From NCBI GenBank assembly GCA_963760125.1, contig CAVXBV010000011.1, forward strand, positions 186,001 to 250,000: a stretch of 64,000 bases of DNA, read 5' to 3'. This DNA comes from RYN-111 sp963760125 (GTDB lineage Bacteria > Actinomycetota > Actinomycetes > Mycobacteriales > SCTD01). Under the pieces are notes generated by a model. It had not been told where the DNA came from, searched no databases, and saw only the letters and a program-made list of their open reading frames with translations. Made by a program: the position numbers and the translations under genes. Shown one piece after another: positions 43,542 through 50,037 of this stretch (positions are counted from its first letter, which is position 1; each line of letters starts with the position of its first letter).

Positions 43542-44797
43542 GACTTCGCGAGCTCGACCTTCGTCTGCGCGGCGATGTCGGCGATCGCCTTGTCGAGCGT
43601 GGTCCGCCCGGCGAACAGCTGGGTGAGGATCTCCTCGGCGACGCCCTCGGCTTCGTTCCACGTCGGGACGTGCGGGAGCGGCCGAAGCGAGGCCACCTGG
43701 TCGAGGAACACCTGCGCGTGGGCCGGGGCCCTGTCGGGGGCGAGGAACGCCGCGCTCTCGCCCACCGACTGCTTCACCGGCACGGTCCGGCCGGACTCGG
43801 CGAGCACCACGGCTCCCGCGCCCGTGACGGCGTACGCCGAGAACGCGTCGGCGAGCGCCTTGTTCTTGCCGGCCTTGCTGACGCAGTAGGCGTCGCTGTG
43901 CAGCACGGAGACCGCCGTCTTCTTGGTGGGTACGCCGATCACGTCGAAGGCCAGGCCCTCGGTCTTGCGCAGGCCGGGTACGGCGCGACGGCTGTCGAGG
44001 AACATCGCGACCTTGCCGGCGCTGAACGCGTCCTCGGGGTCCTGCGCGGCCCGGTCGGTGGCCGACAGACCCGTCTCCTGCAGGTCGAGCAGGAACTGCA
44101 CGGCCTCCTTCGCAGGGGCGGCGGACAGGTCGACGCTGGTCGGAGCCTCGGTGGAGTCGACGATCTCGCCGCCGTTGCTCCAGACGAAGGGCGCCAAGCG
44201 GATCAGGCCGGTCTCGAAGCCGATGGCCTTGACCCCCTTCGCCTTCAGGGCCGTGGCGGTGCCGAGCATGTCGTCCCAGGTCCAGCCCTTCTCCGGCACG
44301 GGCACACCGGCCTGGGCGAACAGCGCGGTGTTCAGGTAGACGACCATGCTCGAGGCGTTCGACGGTCGGCACAGCAGCGTGCCGTCGAAGGTGAAGGCAC
44401 TCAGCGGGCCGGGGTAGAGCCCGTCCGTCGCGCCGGCCGGCGGCGGCTCAATGACGTTCTTGGCGGCGATCGCGCCCATGCGGCGGTAGTTGATGACGAA
44501 CACGTCCGGCGGCGAGCCGGCGGCGAAAGCGGTCGCGAGCTTGGCGGTGAGCTCACCTGCTGCGTCGACGCCGTCCACGACGACGGTCGTCCCCGGGTGG
44601 TCCTTCTCGAAGGCCGCGGCCATGTCCTTGAGCGCGCCGATCTCTCCGCCTCCACCGGCGGCGGCGACGGTGATCGTCCCGGTCAGCGAACCTCCGGTGA
44701 TCGCGCGCTTCTCGTCCTCGCTCCCGCACGCGACGGCGAGCAGGCTGACGGACAGGGCGGTGGCGACGCGCAGGGCGCTGGTCACGGGGGACTTCAC
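43538..44797 (-). CDS. Extracellular solute-binding lipoprotein (family 1)
   Basis: 419 residues from GTG 44797, with AGAGGA upstream. A lipoprotein signal ends in LLAVACGS (lipobox VAC). The mature protein has the MalE-like fold (AAFEKDHPGTTVVVDG, LATAFAAGSPPDVFVINYRRMG, GWTWDDMLGTATALKAKG). It sits between the two permease genes rather than first in the operon, an uncommon order. GTGA overlaps join it to both neighbours. Confidence 0.93.
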   Translation of the reverse strand: MKSPVTSALRVATALSVSLLAVACGSEDEKRAITGGSLTGTITVAAAGGGGEIGALKDMAAAFEKDHPGTTVVVDGVDAAGELTAKLATAFAAGSPPDVFVINYRRMGAIAAKNVIEPPPAGATDGLYPGPLSAFTFDGTLLCRPSNASSMVVYLNTALFAQAGVPVPEKGWTWDDMLGTATALKAKGVKAIGFETGLIRLAPFVWSNGGEIVDSTEAPTSVDLSAAPAKEAVQFLLDLQETGLSATDRAAQDPEDAFSAGKVAMFLDSRRAVPGLRKTEGLAFDVIGVPTKKTAVSVLHSDAYCVSKAGKNKALADAFSAYAVTGAGAVVLAESGRTVPVKQSVGESAAFLAPDRAPAHAQVFLDQVASLRPLPHVPTWNEAEGVAEEILTQLFAGRTTLDKAIADIAAQTKVELAKS

Positions 44798-45579
44798 AAG
44801 ACGTTCCTCTCGAACAGGCGGCGTTGGGCAAGGACGAGCAGGACGAGGGGCGGAGCGGCGAGCACCACCGCCCCGGCGAGGGCGATCGGCGTCTCTGTCG
44901 GGTCGAGGCTCCGGAGGCGGGACAGGGCCAGCGGCAGCGTCTGGTCGCTGGGGGCCCGCACGTAGAGCAGCGCGTCCAGGAACGCGCCCCAGTGCACCGC
45001 GAAGACCAGGGCGACGACCGCCAGCGTGGTCCCCCGCACCTGCGGGAGGCCGACGGTCCACCAGGTGCGGACCGCGGACGCGCCCTCGAGCCGGGCCGCC
45101 TCCCACTGCTCGACGGGGATGCGACGGAACGCGGCGTACGCCAGCAGCACCGCCAGCGGGGTCGAGGCCGCGAATGCCGGCGCCACCAGCGGGGCCAGGG
45201 TGTCGAGGACCCCCACCTTCAGGTAGAGCACGAAGCGCGCGACCCACAGCATCGGCAACGGGACGAACAGCAGGACGACCACGGCAGCGACGGCGCGGCG
45301 ACGCCAACGGGGGCCGAGCTGGGACAGCGCGAAGCCGACGCTGCTCGCGACGGCGACCCCGATCGGGACGGCGACGCCGACCACGATCGCGGAGTTCCGG
45401 AACGCCCGGCCGAGCTCCAGGCCGCGGTACCCGTCCAGCGACGGCGGCACGGGGAGCAGGTCGACCCCGTCCGGCGGCGGCAGTCCGACCCTGCGGAGCG
45501 ACCCCGCGACGACGACGAGCAGGGGGACGGCGAACACGAGCAGCACCAGCGCGCGCACCAGCACCAGCGACCGCCCCAT
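44794..45579 (-). CDS. Carbohydrate-type ABC permease (MalG-like)
   Basis: 261 residues, six membrane helices, EAA loop VEQWEAARLEGASAVRTWWTVGLPQV near residue 160. First gene of the importer part; it begins 20 bp after the SDR stop, so the SDR is probably cotranscribed. Stop overlaps the binding-protein GTG. Confidence 0.92.
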   Translation of the reverse strand: MGRSLVLVRALVLLVFAVPLLVVVAGSLRRVGLPPPDGVDLLPVPPSLDGYRGLELGRAFRNSAIVVGVAVPIGVAVASSVGFALSQLGPRWRRRAVAAVVVLLFVPLPMLWVARFVLYLKVGVLDTLAPLVAPAFAASTPLAVLLAYAAFRRIPVEQWEAARLEGASAVRTWWTVGLPQVRGTTLAVVALVFAVHWGAFLDALLYVRAPSDQTLPLALSRLRSLDPTETPIALAGAVVLAAPPLVLLVLAQRRLFERNVL

Positions 45580-45599
45580 CGGTCCATCCTGCCCTGACG

Positions 45600-46409
45600 T
45601 CAGCGCAGCAGGGTCCCCATGTCGAGCGGGAGCGCGATCCCGGTGAAGTTCGCGGCCTCGTCGGAGCACAGCCAGGCGACGGCCGCGGCGATGTGCTCGG
45701 TCGGGGTGGTGCTGACCGGCAGCGCGTTCATGAAGATGGGGGCGAGCGTCCGGGCGGACTCGGCCACCAGCGGGAACAGCTCGGGGGTCGTCATGCCGGT
45801 CGGGACCGACGCGGGGTGGATCGTGTTGACGCGGATCCGGTGCTCCGCGACCTCGTTCGCCACGGACCGTGCCATACCCGTGATCGCGTGCTTGGACGTC
45901 GAGTAGTCCGACAGGAACGGCAGTCCGCGCAGGCCGGCGACGGACGACGTCACGACGATGGCTCCGCCGCGCCCCTGCTCGATGAGCGCGGGAACGGCCG
46001 CCTGCAAGGTGTTCCACGTGCCCGTCACGTTGACCGACATCGTCGCCTCGAACTGCTCGGGGCTGACGTCGACGAACGCCGAGCCGGTGCAGATGCCGGC
46101 GTTGGCGACGACCACGTCCAGTCCCCCGAGGTCGGCCAGGATGCGGGCGACGGCCGCCTGCATCGCCGCACGGTCCCGGGTGTCGGCGACGAAGGACAGG
46201 CAGCGCCGCCCCTCCTTCTCCACCAGGGCGACGGTCTCGGCCAGGTCGTCGGCTGAAGGACCGGGGTAGCCGGTCGTCGCGAAGTCCTGGCAGATGTCGA
46301 GCACCGCGACGTCGGCGCCCTCCTGCGCGAACCGGACGGCCTCGGCGCGCCCCTGCCCGCGGGCGGCTCCGGTGACGAACGCGACCTTCCCGACGTACCT
46401 CTGCTCCAT
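45600..46409 (-). CDS. Mycofactocin-type SDR oxidoreductase
   Basis: 269 residues. The cofactor motif is TGAARGQGRAEA, the catalytic YxxxK is YSTSK, and after the ADP-binding Asp the protein has the insert DFATTGYPGPSADDLAETVALVE that marks mycofactocin-coupled SDRs, which keep NAD tightly bound and pass electrons to mycofactocin. No mft biosynthesis gene is in the window. ATG 46409 has TACAGT (plus ACTGTA, 46416-46421) 6 nt upstream. It probably oxidises an alcohol taken up or produced by the neighbouring genes. Confidence 0.9.
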   Translation of the reverse strand: MEQRYVGKVAFVTGAARGQGRAEAVRFAQEGADVAVLDICQDFATTGYPGPSADDLAETVALVEKEGRRCLSFVADTRDRAAMQAAVARILADLGGLDVVVANAGICTGSAFVDVSPEQFEATMSVNVTGTWNTLQAAVPALIEQGRGGAIVVTSSVAGLRGLPFLSDYSTSKHAITGMARSVANEVAEHRIRVNTIHPASVPTGMTTPELFPLVAESARTLAPIFMNALPVSTTPTEHIAAAVAWLCSDEAANFTGIALPLDMGTLLR

Positions 46410-46415
46410 GGCCGA

Positions 46416-46431
46416 ACTGTAACGCGTTCTA
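46416..46431. promoter_or_regulatory. KstR-like palindrome over the SDR promoter
   Basis: TGTAACGCGTTCTA (46418-46431) fits the TnnAACnnGTTnnA pattern described for the TetR regulators of actinobacterial sterol catabolism (KstR). It overlaps the -10 box ACTGTA (46416-46421, read TACAGT on the minus strand). Binding is predicted only from pattern match; a 14-bp degenerate motif can arise by chance. Confidence 0.4.
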
Positions 46432-46834
46432 CTCGCCGGAGAGGGCAGCTCCGCTGGGCCTTGGTCAGGGGTACGGCGGTCCGGCCGGTGTAGTCGTAGG
46501 ACACCAGCGCGACCTCGACCTTGGCGGCGGGGACCCCGGCCTGTTCGACGGCGCACAGGATCCGGAAGGACGTGCGACCGACGGACAGCACCGACACGTC
46601 CACGTCGAGCGTGCCCTCGCCGACCTCGGCCAGGTAGTCGACCGACAGGTGCGGCACGATCACGCCGCCGTCGAAGGCCCCGGTGCTGTTGAGGAACTCC
46701 GTCCAGGCCAGTCCGCAGCGACGCAGGATGCGGTCGAAGGACAGGTGGTAGCCGTAGCCGGGCGCGGTCGGGTCGACGTCGGCGATGAGGGGACGGGTGT
46801 CCTCCGGCGTGACGGAGGTCGTGGAGCGGTACAC
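46429..46834 (-). CDS. Hot-dog acyl-CoA thioesterase (FadM-like) with probable 1-base frameshift at its end
   Basis: From GTG 46834 the protein reads VYRSTTSVTPEDTRPLI, DRILRRCGLAWTEFLNS and HLSVDYLAEVGEGTLDVDVSVLSVG, a FadM/4-hydroxybenzoyl-CoA thioesterase-type hot-dog fold. As given, the frame passes TKAQRS and runs on to 46025, overlapping 385 bp of the SDR in another frame. If one base is removed at 46451-46452 the end becomes TKAQRAALSGE followed by TAG at 46429-46431, which looks like a natural terminus. The span is 135 codons plus one base. A frameshift or sequence error is likely. Confidence 0.7.
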
Positions 46835-46866
46835 GCGACCAGTGTCGCGCCTGCCACGATGGGCCG

Positions 46867-47805
46867 ATGCGCGCACGCCTGGTCACCGGTGCGCTGGTCG
46901 TGGTGACGTTCTTGCTGGGCGCGCCCACGGTGATCCGCCTGGTCGGCGACCACGGCCGGAGCCTGCTCGTGCTCGCAGCGGTCTGCGTCCCGCTGCTCGT
47001 GCTGCCCCTGCTCGCCCTGGGCGTGGTCGCTGCCGTGCTCCGTCGCCGCGTGCTCGCGGGCCTGGTGTCGGTGCTGCTGCTGCTCGACGTCGCCTGGCTC
47101 GTCCCCCTCTGGACGTCCTCACCGGTGCGCTCGGGCACGGGGCTGGTGGTGATGACGCTGAACCTGCGGTTCGGGATGGCTGATCCGGACGCGGTGGTGC
47201 GGATGGTGCGGGACCAGCAGGTCGACGTGCTGGCGACCCAGGAGCTCACCGAGGCGGGGGTACGGCGCTTGCAGGCCGCCGGGCTCGAGGACGTGCTCCC
47301 GCATTCCGAGCTCCGGGCGTTCCGGGCCGCCGACGGGTGCGGGCTGTGGTCGCGGCTGCCGATCGACGCGCTGCCGCCGTTCGAGGCGCGGTTCCAGGCG
47401 CCGGGGGCCGTCGTGCACACGGCCGGCGGCGACGTGACGGTCCGGGTGCTGCACCCGTTCCCCGCGACCCTGGCCGGCGGCGGGCTGTACCGGTCGGACT
47501 ACGCCGGCATCACCCGGCAGGTGCGCGCGCTGCCCACCGGGCCGACGGTCCTGGCCGGCGACTTCAACGCGAGCGTCGACGACGCGGCGCTGCGGACGCT
47601 GATGGGGACGGACTTCCGGGACGCCTCCGAGCTCGCCGGTTCGGGGCTGCAGCGCACCTGGGGCCCGATCGTCGGCGGGCCCGCGCTCCTGCACCTCGAC
47701 CACGTCCTGGTCCGCGGTCTGGACGCGCGCTCGACCGCGGTGCTGCCCGTCCCGAACACCGACCACCGCGCGCTGCTGGCCCGCTTGGTACTGCCCACCC
47801 CCTGA
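46867..47805 (+). CDS. Membrane-anchored endonuclease/exonuclease/phosphatase (EEP) family protein
   Basis: 312 residues: three N-terminal membrane helices (to about residue 80), then an EEP domain with MTLNLRFG, DVLATQEL (catalytic Glu), LAGDFNAS and NTDHRALLA (Asp-His). All metal and catalytic residues are in place. The domain probably faces outward and may hydrolyse a lipid or nucleic acid phosphodiester. Divergent from the thioesterase gene with 32 bp between starts; CACGAT lies 6 nt before ATG 46867. Confidence 0.85.
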   Translation: MRARLVTGALVVVTFLLGAPTVIRLVGDHGRSLLVLAAVCVPLLVLPLLALGVVAAVLRRRVLAGLVSVLLLLDVAWLVPLWTSSPVRSGTGLVVMTLNLRFGMADPDAVVRMVRDQQVDVLATQELTEAGVRRLQAAGLEDVLPHSELRAFRAADGCGLWSRLPIDALPPFEARFQAPGAVVHTAGGDVTVRVLHPFPATLAGGGLYRSDYAGITRQVRALPTGPTVLAGDFNASVDDAALRTLMGTDFRDASELAGSGLQRTWGPIVGGPALLHLDHVLVRGLDARSTAVLPVPNTDHRALLARLVLPTP

Positions 47806-47908
47806 CAAACCGGACACGCGTCGGGGCAGGACATCGGCCGAAGGTGCAGAATGCCTTCGGTCAGTGCCCGTACGGCCACCTGTCGATGTCACGCCGAGGA
47901 GTTCCCCC

Positions 47909-49963
47909 ATGCGTCTGACCCCCTCCACCTTGCGCACCGTCGCGGGCCTGGCCACTGCGGGTCTGCTGGCCGGTGGGCTCATGGTCCACGGGGCGTCGGC
48001 GGCGACGTACGCGTGCCCGACCTACACCGACCCGGCCGGCGACGACACCTCAGACCTCGGCGAGGACGACATCGACCTCACCGCGATCACGCACACCGTG
48101 AGCGCTGGGCGCTTCCAGACGATCCTGAAGGTCGTCGCCCTCGGCACGAGCCCGGAGAACGCCGCGTCGGACATCTTCCGCACGACCTTCACGGTCGCCG
48201 AGAAGGCCGCAAGCTTCAGCGTCCAGCGCGACCAGTTCCCGAGCTCGACGTTCACCATCACCGGCACGCTGGACGGCAAGGCGGTCAAGACGACCGCCGA
48301 CTTCGACCTCAAGGCCAGCACCGTCACCCTGTCGTCCGCCGTCGCCGACCTCGAGACCGCCGCCGGCGGGCCGCTGACCGGCAAGCCGCTCTCGGCGATG
48401 AAGGCCAGCACGGCCACGATGAACGGGGGTCTCCCGGCGCTCACCGGTACCGACTCCGCGGCGGCGCCGGACGGCGTCGCGTACACCTTCGGCGACACCT
48501 GTGTCGGCCAGGTCGACCCGACGACGGACCCGACCGACGCACCCACCGACGAGCCGACGGACGCACCCACCGACGAGCCGACGGACGCACCCACCGACGA
48601 CCCGAGCGCCACGCCGACCGACAGCGGCTCGCCGACGGCGACGCCGACCGCAACGGCCGGGACCGCCGGTTACGTCGGGCTCGCCGCTCCGGTGCGCGTC
48701 CTCGACACCCGCGGCGGCACCAAGCGCGTCGGGACCGTCAGCGGCCCGGTGAACGGTTCGTTCTCCTTCGGCCTGGCCACCCGGGTCCCGGACGGCGCGA
48801 CGGCGGTCGTCCTGAACGTCACCGCGACCGGCAGCACGACCTCGGGCAACCTCGTGGTCCACCGCACCGGCACCGCCAACCCGGGGACCTCCAGCCTCAA
48901 CTGGTCCAAGGGCGCCAACCAGGCCAACGAGGTGACGTCGGCGATCGACAGCGCCAAGAGCCTCGACGTCGACATCCGCAGCGCCGGCAAGACCCACGTC
49001 GTGGTCGACCTGATCGGTTACGTCACCGACAGCAGCACCGACGCGTCGACCCTCACGCTCCGCACGCCGAGCCGGGTGTTCGACAAGAAGGTCGAGGACG
49101 GTCCGACCCGGATCACCGTCCCGCTGTCCATGCGTCCCACCGGCACCCGGGGTGCGCTGCTGAACGTCACCCTGGTGAAGCCGTTCACCCCGGCCTACCT
49201 CTCGGTCTACCCGGGCGACAAGTCCCGCACGGGCACCTCGACGGTCAACGCGACCAGCAAGGAGATCCAGTCCAACGAGACCCTCGTGGCGCTGGACTCC
49301 ACCGGCACGTTCATCGTGGACCTGAACGTCGGCGTCGCCCGGGTGGTCGTCGACCTGCTCGGGACGTACGGCGAGGCGACGAGCACCTCCGGGACGATCG
49401 CGCCGCGGGAGAAGCCGCTGCGCCTGCTCGACACCCGCTCGGGCCTCGGCGGCCCGAAGGGCAAGCGCCAGAACGGCAGCGACACGGCCGTCCAGCTGCC
49501 CACGACGGAGTTGCCTGCCGGCACCGTGGGTGTCGTGCTCGAGGTGACGTCCACGCAGTCGACTGAGGGTGGTTACGCCACCGTCCACCCGGGGGGCACG
49601 TCGTTCAACAACACCTCGACGATCAACCTCACGAAGGTCAGTGACCGCGCCCACCAGGTCGTCGTCGCGCTCGGCTCCGGCAACCCGGTGATCACCCTGG
49701 GCGGCAACGGCGCCACCCACCTGGTCGCCGACCTCGTCGGCTACGTCGTGGTCCCGGGCTCGACCGACGCGTCGCCGACACCGGACCCGTCCGGGTCGAC
49801 CGACCCGAGCGCCGACCCTTCCGCCGACCCTTCCGCCGACCCTTCCGCCGATCCGTCGGCGGACCCGTCGGCGGACCCGTCAGGCGAGCCCAGCGCGGAC
49901 CCGTCCGCGACGGCCACCGCCTCCCCGACGCCGAACTGCCGCGTCACGCCGCCGCTCTGCTGA
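47909..49963 (+). CDS. Secreted protein with three beta-rich repeats and PT/PSAD linkers
   Basis: 684 residues from ATG 47909 (GAGGAG 47895-47900). Signal peptide ends at GASA. An N-terminal beta domain (about 30-200) is followed by a PTDEPTDA linker, three repeats of about 120 residues starting with APVRVLDTRGG, TPSRVFDKKV and KPLRLLDTRSGLGG and ending with VVDLIGYV, VVDLLGTYG and VADLVGYV, then a PSAD linker and a short Cys-containing end (NCRVTPPLC). The VLDTR-type repeats occur in many secreted actinobacterial proteins. Function unknown; wall or extracellular location inferred. Confidence 0.85.
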   Translation: MRLTPSTLRTVAGLATAGLLAGGLMVHGASAATYACPTYTDPAGDDTSDLGEDDIDLTAITHTVSAGRFQTILKVVALGTSPENAASDIFRTTFTVAEKAASFSVQRDQFPSSTFTITGTLDGKAVKTTADFDLKASTVTLSSAVADLETAAGGPLTGKPLSAMKASTATMNGGLPALTGTDSAAAPDGVAYTFGDTCVGQVDPTTDPTDAPTDEPTDAPTDEPTDAPTDDPSATPTDSGSPTATPTATAGTAGYVGLAAPVRVLDTRGGTKRVGTVSGPVNGSFSFGLATRVPDGATAVVLNVTATGSTTSGNLVVHRTGTANPGTSSLNWSKGANQANEVTSAIDSAKSLDVDIRSAGKTHVVVDLIGYVTDSSTDASTLTLRTPSRVFDKKVEDGPTRITVPLSMRPTGTRGALLNVTLVKPFTPAYLSVYPGDKSRTGTSTVNATSKEIQSNETLVALDSTGTFIVDLNVGVARVVVDLLGTYGEATSTSGTIAPREKPLRLLDTRSGLGGPKGKRQNGSDTAVQLPTTELPAGTVGVVLEVTSTQSTEGGYATVHPGGTSFNNTSTINLTKVSDRAHQVVVALGSGNPVITLGGNGATHLVADLVGYVVVPGSTDASPTPDPSGSTDPSADPSADPSADPSADPSADPSADPSGEPSADPSATATASPTPNCRVTPPLC
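48536..48600 (+). repeat. 24-bp coding tandem repeat (PTDEPTDA)
   Basis: The unit GACGCACCCACCGACGAGCC plus GACG is found at 48536-48559 and 48560-48583, with a partial third copy to about 48600. It encodes a Pro-Thr-Asp/Glu linker and stays in frame. Confidence 0.9.
49811..49882 (+). repeat. 12-bp coding tandem repeat (PSAD)
   Basis: Six in-frame 12-bp units: GCCGACCCTTCC three times (49811-49846), then GCCGATCCGTCG, GCGGACCCGTCG and GCGGACCCGTCA. They encode (ADPS)n. The first three copies are identical at DNA level, so recent slippage is likely. Confidence 0.9.
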
Positions 49964-50037
49964 GCTCGACCACCCGGCCCCCGGGTGGACGCGCCGTCGT
50001 GGCACCGTCGACTGACCAGGCGGGCTGAGCCCCGCGG

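Noticed and set aside
46025..46428. C-terminal extension of the FadM-like thioesterase into the SDR gene
   Set aside because: Removing a single base gives a natural stop at 46429, and the extension overlaps a well-conserved gene in another frame.
47851..49566. A second plus-strand frame over the VLDTR repeat protein
   Set aside because: Arg/Gly/His-rich frame without a signal peptide; the other frame has a signal peptide, Shine-Dalgarno and repeats.
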